NCBI RefSeq assembly: GCF_030209445.1
Contig: NZ_JARVSD010000014.1
Coordinates: forward strand, 186,001 to 250,000
Origin: Promicromonospora sp. MEB111
GTDB lineage: Bacteria; Actinomycetota; Actinomycetes; Actinomycetales; Cellulomonadaceae
Direction: 5' to 3'
DNA: 64,000 nucleotides
The notes beneath the pieces are model-generated. The model was not told the DNA's origin. It saw nothing but the letters and a program-made list of their open reading frames with translations, and did not search any database. Of this stretch, positions 55,555 through 63,836 are shown in pieces. Both the position numbers and the translations under genes were made by a program. Numbering within the stretch: position 1 is the first letter of the stretch; every line of letters starts with the position of its first letter.

Positions 55555-56516
55555 TGACGACGACAACCACCCGCACCTCCACCGCCGGCGCCGCATCCAC
55601 CCGCCGTACCCGGTCGTCGGACACGCCGTTCGTGACCTTCGAGCAGGCGAACCGGCGCCTCAAGTGGGCGCTCCTCGCGCCCGCGCTGGGCTTCGTCGGG
55701 CTGATGATCGCGTTCCCGCTGGTCTTCACCATCAACCTCAGCCTCACCGACGCCTTCGGCGCCGTGAACGCGGGCAACTCCTACGTGGGCCTGCAGAACT
55801 TCGCCGACGCCCTCACGGACACGCGCCGGTTCTGGCCCGCCGTCGGCCGCACCGTCACGTTCACGCTCGGCGCCGTCGTGCTGGAGACCGTGCTCGGGCT
55901 GGCCCTGGCGATGCTCATGCGCAAGGCGTTCCGCGGCATGGAGATCGTCCGCACCATCCTGATGGTGCCGCTGCTGGCCACCCCGGTCGCGATCGGCATC
56001 CTGTGGATGCTCATCCTCGACCCGACCAACGGCATCGCGAACCACCTGCTCGGGTTCGTGGGCATCCCGCCCCAGGAGTTCCTGGGTTCGGTGTCGCAGT
56101 CGCTGCCCACCCTCATGCTCATCGACGTGTGGCAGTGGACCCCGATGATGACCGTGCTGCTGCTCGCGGGCCTGACCACGCTGCCCGAGGAGCCCGAGGA
56201 GGCCGCCCGCGTGGACGGCGCGAACGCCTGGCAGCGGTTCGTCCACATCATCCTGCCGATGCTGCGCACCACGATCCTGACGGCACTGGTGCTCCGCGGC
56301 GTCGACGCCCTGAAGACGTTCGACCTGATCTACGCGACCAAGGGACCCGGCGGCGGCTCGGACTTCGAGGCCGAGACACTGAACGTCTACGCCTACGGCC
56401 TCACCTTCGACTACCAGGAGTACGGCCTGGCCTCCGCGGTGCTGGTCCTGTTCACGCTGTTCATCGTCGCGATCGTGGTCGTGCTGCGGCGCCGCACCGA
56501 GAGGAGCGCCTCGTGA
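55554..56516 (+). CDS. Sugar ABC transporter permease (MalF-like)
   Basis: A 320-residue permease with six helices ([26 protein letters not shown] onward) and EAA loop [33 protein letters not shown]. The ATG overlaps the upstream stop as TGATG, and its own stop overlaps the next GTG. It pairs with the following permease. As in the operon at 31 kb, there is no ATPase gene, so a shared ATPase is expected. Confidence 0.93.
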   Translation: MTTTTTRTSTAGAASTRRTRSSDTPFVTFEQANRRLKWALLAPALGFVGLMIAFPLVFTINLSLTDAFGAVNAGNSYVGLQNFADALTDTRRFWPAVGRTVTFTLGAVVLETVLGLALAMLMRKAFRGMEIVRTILMVPLLATPVAIGILWMLILDPTNGIANHLLGFVGIPPQEFLGSVSQSLPTLMLIDVWQWTPMMTVLLLAGLTTLPEEPEEAARVDGANAWQRFVHIILPMLRTTILTALVLRGVDALKTFDLIYATKGPGGGSDFEAETLNVYAYGLTFDYQEYGLASAVLVLFTLFIVAIVVVLRRRTERSAS

Positions 56517-57328
56517 GCGCCACCACCACCTTCCGCGCCCTGCGCGGCGTGCTGATCACCGTCGTGTGCGCGGTGATCGCGCTGCCGATCATCTGGATGA
56601 TCGCCGCCGCGTTCAAGACGAACGTGCAGGTCACCGATCCGACGGTCGGCCTGGTCTTCTCGCCCACCTGGGACAACTTCCGGAACGTCCTGGCCGACGG
56701 CGCCCTGGCGCACTCGCTGCTCAACTCGCTGGTCGTCGGCGTCGTCTCGACGGCACTGAGCGTGGTCGTCGCCGTGCCGGCCGCCTGGGCGGTGGGCCGG
56801 TTCCGCATGCGCCGCACCGGCTCGATCGTGCTCGTGGCCCGCATCATCCCGGCCATCTCGCTGCTCGTGCCCTGGTACTACATGTTCGCGCAGCTCGGCC
56901 TGGTGGGCAGCCACCTGGTGCTGATCCTGAGCCACATGTTCGTCTCCGTGCCGCTGATCCTGTGGATCATGATCGGCTTCTTCGAGGGCCTGCCGGTGGA
57001 GCTGGAGGACGCCGCACGGACCGACGGCCTGTCCGCCTTCGGAGCGTTCCTGAGGATCGCGCTGCCGCTCGCGGCGCCCGGCACGGCCTCCGCCGCGGTG
57101 CTGGCGTTCATCTTCAGCTGGAACAACTTCATCTTCGCGCTGATCCTCGCGGACGAGCGCACGATGACGATGCCCGTGCTGCTGTTCAACTTCATGTCCT
57201 ACGCCAGCACCGACTGGGGCGGGCTCATGGCGGCCGCGACCCTCATGACCGTGCCGGTGCTGCTCGCCGCCGTCTTCGGGCAGCGTTTCCTGGTGGCGGG
57301 CCTCACCGCCGGCGCCACCAAGGGCTGA
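56513..57328 (+). CDS. Sugar ABC transporter permease (MalG-like)
   Basis: A 271-residue permease with helices from [23 protein letters not shown] and EAA loop [32 protein letters not shown]. The GTG overlaps the upstream stop as GTGA, with GAGGAG eight bases before it. Forms a channel with the preceding permease for the ligand of the lipoprotein at 54235. Confidence 0.93.
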   Translation: MSATTTFRALRGVLITVVCAVIALPIIWMIAAAFKTNVQVTDPTVGLVFSPTWDNFRNVLADGALAHSLLNSLVVGVVSTALSVVVAVPAAWAVGRFRMRRTGSIVLVARIIPAISLLVPWYYMFAQLGLVGSHLVLILSHMFVSVPLILWIMIGFFEGLPVELEDAARTDGLSAFGAFLRIALPLAAPGTASAAVLAFIFSWNNFIFALILADERTMTMPVLLFNFMSYASTDWGGLMAAATLMTVPVLLAAVFGQRFLVAGLTAGATKG

Positions 57329-57372
57329 CGCCCGCACTCCTGCTTCCCTCACCACCGACAGAAGGTTTCCGC

Positions 57373-58587
57373 ATGAAGATCGTCGACGCGAAGGTCGTCG
57401 TCACCTCGCCCGGCCGCAACTTCGTCACGCTGCAGATCACCACGGACGACGGGGTGACCGGCCTGGGCGACGCCACCCTGAACGGGCGCGAGCTGGCCGT
57501 CGTCAGCTACCTGCGCGACCATGTCGCGCCGCTGCTGGTCGGCCGCGACCCGCACCGCATCGAGGACACCTGGCAGTACCTGTACCGGGGCGCCTACTGG
57601 CGGCGGGGTCCGGTGACGATGGCCGCGATCGCCGCCGTCGACGTCGCCCTGTGGGACATCAAGGCCAAGGTCGCCGGCCTGCCGCTGTACCAGCTCCTCG
57701 GCGGCGCCAGCCGCGACCGGATCCGCGCCTACGGGCACGCGAACGGCTCCAGCCTGCCCGAGATCTTCGACTCGGTACGGGCGCTGCAGGAGCGCGGCTA
57801 CCAGAGCATCCGCATCCAGAGCGGCGTGCCAGGCCTGCAGTCGGTCTACGGCGTCCACACGACGACGTCGGACGACGGCTCCGCGCCGGACGCGCTCGCC
57901 CGGCCGGCCGTCGAGGACTGGGACACGGCCGCCTACCTGCGGTACATCCCCCAGGTCTTCGAGGCCGTGCGCAACGAGTTCGGCCCGGACCTGCCGCTGC
58001 TGCACGACGCGCACCACCGGCTGTCCCCGATCGAGGCCGCCCGCCTCGGCAAGGACCTGGAGCCGTACGACCTGTTCTGGCTGGAGGACTGCACCCCCGC
58101 CGAGGACCAGGAGGCGCTGCGTCTGGTGCGGCAGCACACGACCACGCCGCTGGCGATCGGCGAGGTGTTCAACACCGTGTTCGACTACCAGACGCTGATC
58201 GACGACCGGCTCATCGACTACGTGCGCTCCGCCGTCACGCACTTCGGCGGCGTCAGCCCCATGAAGAAGCTGTTCGACTACGCGGGCCAGCGCGGGATCA
58301 AGAGCGCGATCCACGGGCCGGAGGACATCTCGCCGGTGGGCATGGCCGCCGCGCTGCACCTCGACCTGGCGATCCACAACTTCGGCATCCAGGAGTACTC
58401 CGGGCACACGGACCTCACCAACGAGGTCTTCCGGCACGCGTACACCTTCGAGGACGGCCACCTGCACCCGGGCGAGGCCCCCGGCATCGGCGTCGAGCTG
58501 GACGAGGAGCTCGCGGCCGCGCACCCGTACGTGCCCGGGTACCTGCCGGTCAATCGGCTCCAGGACGGGTCCGTGCACGACTGGTGA
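57373..58587 (+). CDS. manD: D-mannonate dehydratase family enolase-superfamily enzyme
   Basis: A 404-residue ManD/RspA-type enzyme. Diagnostic segments are [43 protein letters not shown] (metal Asp and catalytic His region), [19 protein letters not shown] and [17 protein letters not shown]. ManD enzymes convert D-mannonate (sometimes D-gluconate) to 2-keto-3-deoxygluconate, the intermediate also reached by KduD; some family members have low or no activity. GAAGG precedes ATG 57373. It closes the third ABC operon, which makes this a uronate/aldonate uptake and breakdown unit. Confidence 0.88.
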   Translation: MKIVDAKVVVTSPGRNFVTLQITTDDGVTGLGDATLNGRELAVVSYLRDHVAPLLVGRDPHRIEDTWQYLYRGAYWRRGPVTMAAIAAVDVALWDIKAKVAGLPLYQLLGGASRDRIRAYGHANGSSLPEIFDSVRALQERGYQSIRIQSGVPGLQSVYGVHTTTSDDGSAPDALARPAVEDWDTAAYLRYIPQVFEAVRNEFGPDLPLLHDAHHRLSPIEAARLGKDLEPYDLFWLEDCTPAEDQEALRLVRQHTTTPLAIGEVFNTVFDYQTLIDDRLIDYVRSAVTHFGGVSPMKKLFDYAGQRGIKSAIHGPEDISPVGMAAALHLDLAIHNFGIQEYSGHTDLTNEVFRHAYTFEDGHLHPGEAPGIGVELDEELAAAHPYVPGYLPVNRLQDGSVHDW

Positions 58588-58609
58588 CGCGGATCACCCC
58601 GGCGTGACC

Positions 58610-58636
58610 CCATCCGGGAACGCCCCGGCGTCGAAC
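58610..58636 (+). promoter_or_regulatory. SigK-type promoter of sigK
   Basis: CCATCC (58610-58615), 15-bp spacer, TCGAAC (58631-58636). It closely matches the mycobacterial SigK pattern CCATCC...CCGAAT and implies autoregulation. Confidence 0.85.
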
Positions 58637-58665
58637 CCGGTGTGCAGAGACGATCGGAGGACGTT

Positions 58666-59265
58666 GTGGGGCAGACTGGTTCGGTGGCCTCACCACCTGT
58701 CCGGACCTCGTCGCGGGACACCATCGACGCACTGCTCACGGCGTGCGCCGGGGGCGATCCGGCGTCGTTCACGCCCGTGTACGACGCGCTGGGGCCGGTA
58801 GCCTACGGCGCGTCGCTCGGCGTCCTGCGCGACCCCGACCATGCGGCAGAGGTGACCCAGGAGGTGATGGTGGAGGTGTGGCAGACGGCTTCGCGGTTCG
58901 ACGCCGCGCGCGGCTCCGCCCGCACCTGGGTCGCCACGCTGGCGCGCCGGCGTGCGGTCGACCGCGTGCGGTCGGAGCAGGCGCACCGGGACCGCGACCA
59001 GCGGGAGACGGACCTGCGCACCAACGAGTCCGAGCGGGACGTGGTGGTCGAGGACGTCGAACGGCGCCTCGAGGGATCCGCCGTGCGCCGCTGCATCGAG
59101 GGGCTCACCCCGACCCAGCGCGAGGCGGTGGTGGTCGCGTACTACGGCGGCCTGACCTATCGCGAGGTCGCCGAGCGGCTCGACAAGGCCCTGCCGACCG
59201 TCAAGAGCCGGATCCGCGACGGCCTCAACCGGCTCCGGGACTGCCTGGAGGTGCGTCGTGGCTGA
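58666..59265 (+). CDS. sigK: ECF sigma factor SigK
   Basis: A 199-residue group IV sigma factor. Region 2 is LRDPDHAAEVTQEVMVEVWQTASRFDAARGSARTWVATLARRRAVDRVRSEQ, and region 4 GLTPTQREAVVVAYYGGLTYREVAERLDKALPTVKSRIRDGL. The neighbouring rskA, fasciclin lipoprotein and dipZ genes are the known SigK partners of mycobacteria. GGAGG five bases before GTG 58666 decides the start; GTG 58642, near the predicted transcription start, is a leaderless alternative. It overlaps rskA. Confidence 0.93.
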   Translation: MGQTGSVASPPVRTSSRDTIDALLTACAGGDPASFTPVYDALGPVAYGASLGVLRDPDHAAEVTQEVMVEVWQTASRFDAARGSARTWVATLARRRAVDRVRSEQAHRDRDQRETDLRTNESERDVVVEDVERRLEGSAVRRCIEGLTPTQREAVVVAYYGGLTYREVAERLDKALPTVKSRIRDGLNRLRDCLEVRRG

Positions 59266-60031
59266 CGAGACGACCAGCCCGGGCGGCGTGCCCGGCGACG
59301 TCTGGGACCTGCTGCCCGGATACGCCCTCGACGCGCTCGACGACACCGACCGCGAGGCGGTCGAGCGGCTCCTCGCCGCCGACGTCGACGCCCGCCGTGC
59401 GCTCGACGAGTACCGCGACGTCGTCGCGTCGTTCGTCGTGGAGGCGGAGCCGCCCGCGGCACTGCGGGCCGGGGTGCTCGCCCAGGTGGCGAGCACGCCG
59501 CAGGTCCGGGACCTGACGGTTCCCGCTTCCGCGGACGGTCCGACGCCGGGCGGCGGCGCCGTCGTCGACCTCGCCGCCCGCCGCCGTCGTCGGCGCTGGG
59601 GCACCGCGGTGGCCGCGGTCGCCGCCGCGGCCGCGATCGCCGTCCCGACGACGATCGCCGTGCAGGTGACCGCCGAGCGCGACCGGCTGCGCGAGCAGGC
59701 CCAGGTGGTCTCGGAGATGCTGGCCGATCCTGACAGCGCGATCCTGCGCGGCGCCGTCGAGGGTGGAGGCGAGGCGTCGGTGCTGGTCGCCGGCGACGAC
59801 ATGCTCTTCCGTGCCGAGGGGCTGCCGGAGCTCGACCCGGACCAGGCGTACCAGCTCTGGGTGGTGGAGGGCGACGGCAGCGTCTCCTCGGCGGGCCTGC
59901 TCGCCCTGCACGACGGCCAGGCGACGTCGCTCGTCCGGGGCCGGGAGGGCGTGGGCATGGCCGTGTCGGTCGAGCCGGAGTCGGGCTCCGAGCAGCCGAC
60001 GTCGGCGCCCGTCGTGGTCCTGGGCGCCTGA
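59258..60031 (+). CDS. rskA: Anti-sigma-K factor RskA
   Basis: A 257-residue membrane anti-sigma factor: N-terminal sigma-binding domain (DVWDLLPGYALDALDDTDREAVERLLAADVDARRALDEY), one transmembrane helix (WGTAVAAVAAAAAIAVPTTIAV) after an RRRRRR stop, and the extracytoplasmic RskA domain (GLPELDPDQAYQLWVVEGDGS...GVGMAVSVEPESGS). It holds SigK at the membrane until regulated proteolysis releases it. The GTG overlaps sigK by eight bases. Confidence 0.93.
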   Translation: MADETTSPGGVPGDVWDLLPGYALDALDDTDREAVERLLAADVDARRALDEYRDVVASFVVEAEPPAALRAGVLAQVASTPQVRDLTVPASADGPTPGGGAVVDLAARRRRRRWGTAVAAVAAAAAIAVPTTIAVQVTAERDRLREQAQVVSEMLADPDSAILRGAVEGGGEASVLVAGDDMLFRAEGLPELDPDQAYQLWVVEGDGSVSSAGLLALHDGQATSLVRGREGVGMAVSVEPESGSEQPTSAPVVVLGA

Positions 60032-60071
60032 CCCGGTCCCAGCCGTGCCGATCCGGCCCGTACGTCCGGAC

Positions 60072-60111
60072 ACGAGAGAGCGCCCGTCCGGGAGGACGGG
60101 CGCTCTCTCGT
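60072..60111. terminator. Bidirectional terminator hairpin
   Basis: An 18-bp perfect stem (60072-60089 with 60094-60111) around GGGA, between the convergent rskA and fasciclin genes. Confidence 0.88.
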
Positions 60112-60127
60112 CGGTACTGCGGGTGGA

Positions 60128-60811
60128 TCACATCGGGGGCATCAGCACCGAGTCGACGAGGTAGACGGTCGCGTTCTGGGTCATGACGCCACCGCAGATC
60201 ACGTTCGCGTCGTTCACCTTGAGGTCGTCGCCGCTGCCGGTGACCTCGAGGGTGTCGCCCTGCACGGTGGTCTGCTCGCCGACCACCTGGTCGGGCGTGA
60301 GCTGGCCGGGCACCACGTGGTACGTGAGGATCGAGGTCAGCAGGTCGCCGTCCGTGGACAGGGTGTCCATGGTCTCGGCGTCGATCGCCTTGAAGGCGTC
60401 GTCGACCGGGGCGAACACGGTGAACTCGTCACCGTTGAGGGTGTCGACGAGGTTCACGTCGGGGTTGACCTCACCGCTCACGGCCGAGACGAGGGTCGTC
60501 AGCAGCGGGTTGTTGGAGGCAGCCACGGCCACCGGGTCGGTGGACATGCCCGTGACGGAGCCGGGGCCGTCCGGCACCTCCTCGGCGTAGGCGGCACAGC
60601 CGGGGCCCACGAGGTTCGCGGCGGGGTCGACCGCGGCGTCGTCCCCGGCGGGGGTCTCCTCCTCCATCGAGTCGGCGGCCTCCTCGGACGCGGACGTGTC
60701 CTCCGACCCGGTGTCTCCGCCCGACGAGTCCATGCTGCAGGCCGAGAGGCCGAGCATGGCCAGCGTGGCGATACCGGCGACGGCGTAGGACGTGCGGGTT
60801 CGAGCGTTCAT
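60128..60811 (-). CDS. Fasciclin-domain lipoprotein (MPT83/MPT70-like)
   Basis: A 227-residue lipoprotein. The signal peptide ends in LSAC, followed by an acidic Ser/Glu/Asp linker, then [18 protein letters not shown] and one FAS1 domain ([43 protein letters not shown]...[14 protein letters not shown]...[28 protein letters not shown]). This is the mycobacterial MPT70/MPT83 architecture with its paired Cys. It is driven by its own SigK-type promoter at 60866-60892. It is probably a surface protein; the family's molecular role is unclear. Confidence 0.93.
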   Translation of the reverse strand: MNARTRTSYAVAGIATLAMLGLSACSMDSSGGDTGSEDTSASEEAADSMEEETPAGDDAAVDPAANLVGPGCAAYAEEVPDGPGSVTGMSTDPVAVAASNNPLLTTLVSAVSGEVNPDVNLVDTLNGDEFTVFAPVDDAFKAIDAETMDTLSTDGDLLTSILTYHVVPGQLTPDQVVGEQTTVQGDTLEVTGSGDDLKVNDANVICGGVMTQNATVYLVDSVLMPPM

Positions 60812-60865
60812 CGGTCTCTCCTCGGTGTGGCGTCACCCCGCGTCTCACGGGGCGTCTTGACCGGG

Positions 60866-60892
60866 GTTCGGAGCCGTCGGCTCCCCGGATGG
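60866..60892 (-). promoter_or_regulatory. SigK-type promoter of the fasciclin gene
   Basis: On the minus strand CCATCC (60892-60887), 15-bp spacer, CCGAAC (60871-60866). The leader is about 48 nt with GAGGAGAG before the ATG. Confidence 0.88.
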
Positions 60893-60952
60893 GGGTCGGG
60901 GCGCACGAGTTTTCCCAGGCCTCCGACGTCCTGTCCGTACCTGTCCGGCGAC

Positions 60953-60979
60953 CCATCCGGAACGGGCCGCACACCGAAC
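60953..60979 (+). promoter_or_regulatory. SigK-type promoter of dipZ
   Basis: CCATCC (60953-60958), 15-bp spacer, CCGAAC (60974-60979). It ends seven bases before the dipZ ATG, so the dipZ message is probably leaderless. Confidence 0.88.
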
Positions 60980-60986
60980 CGGGCAC

Positions 60987-62729
60987 ATGGGAACCCTCAT
61001 CGTCATCGGCCTTCTCGGTGGCCTGATCACCGGAATCTCGCCGTGCATCCTCCCGATGCTGCCGGCCGTCTTCTTCGCGGGCGGAGTCCAGGGCGCACGC
61101 GACCGGACAGGCGGTGAGGGCCGGACGTCCCTGCGGCCCTACCTCGTGATCGCGGGCCTGGTCCTGAGCTTCAGCTTCTTCACGCTGCTCGGCTCCCTGC
61201 TGCTGTCCGTGCTCGGCCTGCCGCAGGACCTGCTGCGCTGGGCGGGGATCACGCTGCTGGTGCTGCTGGGCATCGGCATGATCGTGCCCCGGTTCGAGAT
61301 GGTCCTGGAGCGGCCCTTCCAGCGGGTCGCCGCGTTCGGGGCCAAGCGGGGCGCGGCCCGGCAGGACCGGGGCGCCTTCATCCTCGGCCTCGGCCTCGGC
61401 GTGCTCTACGTGCCGTGCGCCGGACCGGTGCTCGCGGCGATCACGGTCGCCGGCGCCACGGGCAACATCGGGGTCGAGACGGTGGCGCTGACCGTGTCGT
61501 TCGCCGTCGGCGCGGCGCTCCCGCTGCTCCTGTTCGCCCTGGCCGGACGCCAGATCGCCGAGCGGGTCCAGGCCTTCCAGCGGCACACCAAGGCCATCCG
61601 CACCGGAGGCGGCATCGTCGTCATCCTCCTGGCGATCGCGCTGGCGTTCAACGTGCCCGCGGCGATCCAGCGGCTGCTCCCGGACTACACGGGCGCGCTC
61701 CAGCAGCGCATCGACTCCTCGGAGACGGTGCGCGAGGCGCTCGACCTCGGCGGACTGGTGACCGACGAGAATCGCGAGCTGTCCAACTGCTCGAACGGCG
61801 CGCCCGTCCTGGAGGACTGCGGCACGGCGCCGGAGATCCGAGGTATCGACAGGTGGCTGAACACGCCGGACGGCAAGGCGCTCCAGCTCGAGGCGATGCG
61901 CGGCCAGGTGGTGCTCGTCGACTTCTGGACCTACTCGTGCATCAACTGCCAGAGGTCGATCCCGCACATCAGTGCCTGGTACGAGAAGTACGCCGACGTC
62001 GGCAAGGGTTTCGAGGTGGTCGGCGTGCACACGCCGGAGTTCGCCTTCGAGCGCGAGACGCGCAACGTGATCGCGGGTGCGAAGGACCTCGGCGTCACCT
62101 ACCCGATCGCCCAGGACAACTCGTACGCGACCTGGACGGCGTACCGGAACCGGTACTGGCCCGCCCAGTACCTCATCGACGCCGACGGCACCGTGCGGCA
62201 CATCCGCCTGGGCGAGGGCGGGTACCAGCGCACCGAGAACCTGATCCGCGAGCTGCTCGCCGACGCCAACCCCGGCGTCGAGCTGCCCGGGGCGACCACG
62301 GTCCAGGACGCGACCCCGCTCGACGAGATCACGCCCGAGACGTACTTCTCCATCAAGCGCGTCATCAACTACTCGGGCGAGCCCCGGTACGCGGCGGGCC
62401 GCCAGGAGTTCACGCTCGCGGCCGAGCAGGAGCAGGACACGTTCTCGCTCGGCGGCACGTGGGACGTCGACTTCGAGGGTGCGGAGGCGGTGTCCGACGA
62501 CGCCCGCGTGCGCCTCGCGTACCGGTCGGCCGACGTCTTCGTGGTGCTCGGCGGCGAGGGGACCGTCAGGGCGACGGTCACGGCCGACGGCGAGGAACGG
62601 ACCCGCGACATCGACGTCTCCGGGAACCCGCGGCTCCACCCGATCCTGGAGGGGGACGAGCCGACCGAGGGCCTCGTCGACCTGAGGGTGCCGGACGGCG
62701 TGCAGGTCTTCACCATGACGTTCGGCTGA
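60987..62729 (+). CDS. dipZ: DipZ: CcdA-redoxin-beta-domain membrane protein
   Basis: A 580-residue protein with three parts: an N-terminal CcdA-like electron carrier with about six or seven helices and its Cys pair (Cys20 in GISPCILPMLP, Cys144 in YVPCAGPVL); an external thioredoxin-like domain with CINC (Cys318/Cys321) in FWTYSCINCQRSIPH; and a C-terminal beta-sandwich (YFSIKRVINYSGEP to the end) seen in mycobacterial DipZ. It passes cytoplasmic reducing power to exported thiols. It shares a SigK-type promoter with the Cys-bearing fasciclin lipoprotein gene, which makes that protein a natural partner. Confidence 0.94.
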   Translation: MGTLIVIGLLGGLITGISPCILPMLPAVFFAGGVQGARDRTGGEGRTSLRPYLVIAGLVLSFSFFTLLGSLLLSVLGLPQDLLRWAGITLLVLLGIGMIVPRFEMVLERPFQRVAAFGAKRGAARQDRGAFILGLGLGVLYVPCAGPVLAAITVAGATGNIGVETVALTVSFAVGAALPLLLFALAGRQIAERVQAFQRHTKAIRTGGGIVVILLAIALAFNVPAAIQRLLPDYTGALQQRIDSSETVREALDLGGLVTDENRELSNCSNGAPVLEDCGTAPEIRGIDRWLNTPDGKALQLEAMRGQVVLVDFWTYSCINCQRSIPHISAWYEKYADVGKGFEVVGVHTPEFAFERETRNVIAGAKDLGVTYPIAQDNSYATWTAYRNRYWPAQYLIDADGTVRHIRLGEGGYQRTENLIRELLADANPGVELPGATTVQDATPLDEITPETYFSIKRVINYSGEPRYAAGRQEFTLAAEQEQDTFSLGGTWDVDFEGAEAVSDDARVRLAYRSADVFVVLGGEGTVRATVTADGEERTRDIDVSGNPRLHPILEGDEPTEGLVDLRVPDGVQVFTMTFG

Positions 62730-62737
62730 CGGCGCCG

Positions 62738-62771
62738 GCCGTCCGCACACGCTTCGTGCCGTGCGGACGGC
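62738..62771. terminator. Terminator hairpin between convergent genes
   Basis: GCCGTCCGCAC (62738-62748) pairs with GTGCGGACGGC (62761-62771), between dipZ and the thioesterase gene. Confidence 0.75.
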
Positions 62772-62776
62772 AGGGC

Positions 62777-63178
62777 TCAGGCTGCCGGGTGGACCAGCCG
62801 CACGGTCTGGAGCACGTGCACGCACAGCTCGCCGGTCTCGTCGGTCACCCGGACCTCGACGAGCACCTGGCGGCTGCTCGCCCGGACGGGCACGGCCGTG
62901 GCGGTGGCCTGCCCCGTCAGGGGGCGCAGGAAGTGCGTGGTCGAGTCGACGGTCGCCGGCAGGGCGCCCGGCCCGCCGTTGACGGACGCGCAGACGGCGG
63001 CGACCCCGTCCGCCAGGCCCATGAGGGCCCCGCCGTGCAGGCCGCCGCCGACCGTGGACAGCGGCTGGGAGTACGGCAGCCGTCCGACGACGGCCTCCGG
63101 CGTGATCCGGTCGAGCTCGACGCCGAGCGTCCTGACGAACGGTGCTGCGGCGTAGACGTCGTCCGCGGTCGGTGTCAT
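62777..63178 (-). CDS. PaaI-type hotdog thioesterase
   Basis: A 133-residue single hotdog-fold protein: VGRLPYSQPLSTVGGGLHGGALMGLADGVAAVC holds the GGxxHGG-like core, then VDSTTHFLRPLTGQATATAVPVRASSRQVLVEVRVTDETGELC. It probably hydrolyses an acyl- or aryl-CoA in the cytoplasm. GAGAGGA precedes ATG 63178. It is divergent from a tetR gene, and the 81-bp gap contains clustered dyads, so TetR control is likely. Confidence 0.87.
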   Translation of the reverse strand: MTPTADDVYAAAPFVRTLGVELDRITPEAVVGRLPYSQPLSTVGGGLHGGALMGLADGVAAVCASVNGGPGALPATVDSTTHFLRPLTGQATATAVPVRASSRQVLVEVRVTDETGELCVHVLQTVRLVHPAA

Positions 63179-63203
63179 GGGGATTCCTCTCGGTGCACGG
63201 TTG

Positions 63204-63233
63204 TAGAGATCTCTCTCTAGAGACGGGACTCTA
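63204..63233. promoter_or_regulatory. Clustered dyads, likely TetR operators
   Basis: AGAGATCTCT (63205-63214) abuts TCTCTAGAGA (63214-63223), and TAGAG (63218-63222) pairs with CTCTA (63229-63233). They lie between the divergent thioesterase and tetR genes. Confidence 0.6.
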
Positions 63234-63259
63234 ACGACGCGCTGCAGTACCGTCAACGC

Positions 63260-63832
63260 ATGGCCCGGCCCACCCACGACACCTCGACGATCCTCGACGC
63301 CGCGGGCCGGATCCTCGGCGAGGGCGGGCCGGCGAAGGTCACCATGGCGGCGGTCATCCGCGAGGCGGGCGTACCCAGCGGGTCGCTCTACTACCGGTTC
63401 CCGGACCGGCCCGCCCTGCTCGCGGCCCTGTGGAACAGCGCGATCGAGAGCTACCACCGGGACGCGTACCCGCTGTTCGAGGGGGATCCGGTCGAGGCGG
63501 CGGCCGCGCTCGCCGCGTACACCGTGCGGTGGTGCCAGGCCGAGCCGGCCCACGCGCACGCGCTTCTCGCGGGCCGCGCACGGTTCGAGGCCGAGGCCTG
63601 GCCCGAGGCCGCCCGCGACACCGAGGCGACGGAGAGCGCGCGCTGGAACGACGCGATCCGTGGGCTGACCCGGCGGGTCCGTGCCGAGACCTCGGTCTCG
63701 ACCACCGAGCTGCTCCTGGTCGTCGTCGATCTGCCCTACGCCGCGGTGCGGCGGTACCTGAGCGCCGGCAAGCCGATCCCGGCGGACCTCGCGGACGTGG
63801 TCGCGGGGATCGTCCGGACGTCGCTGCGCTGA
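63260..63832 (+). CDS. TetR-family transcriptional regulator
   Basis: A 190-residue TetR repressor. The HTH is DTSTILDAAGRILGEGGPAKVTMAAVIREAGVPSGSLYYRFPDRPALLAALW, and the ligand domain follows. TACCGT (63248-63253) lies six bases before the ATG, a leaderless arrangement. It diverges from the thioesterase gene and probably represses both through the dyads at 63204-63233. An acyl-CoA or related ligand is inferred from the neighbour. Confidence 0.9.
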   Translation: MARPTHDTSTILDAAGRILGEGGPAKVTMAAVIREAGVPSGSLYYRFPDRPALLAALWNSAIESYHRDAYPLFEGDPVEAAAALAAYTVRWCQAEPAHAHALLAGRARFEAEAWPEAARDTEATESARWNDAIRGLTRRVRAETSVSTTELLLVVVDLPYAAVRRYLSAGKPIPADLADVVAGIVRTSLR

Positions 63833-63836
63833 GCGC

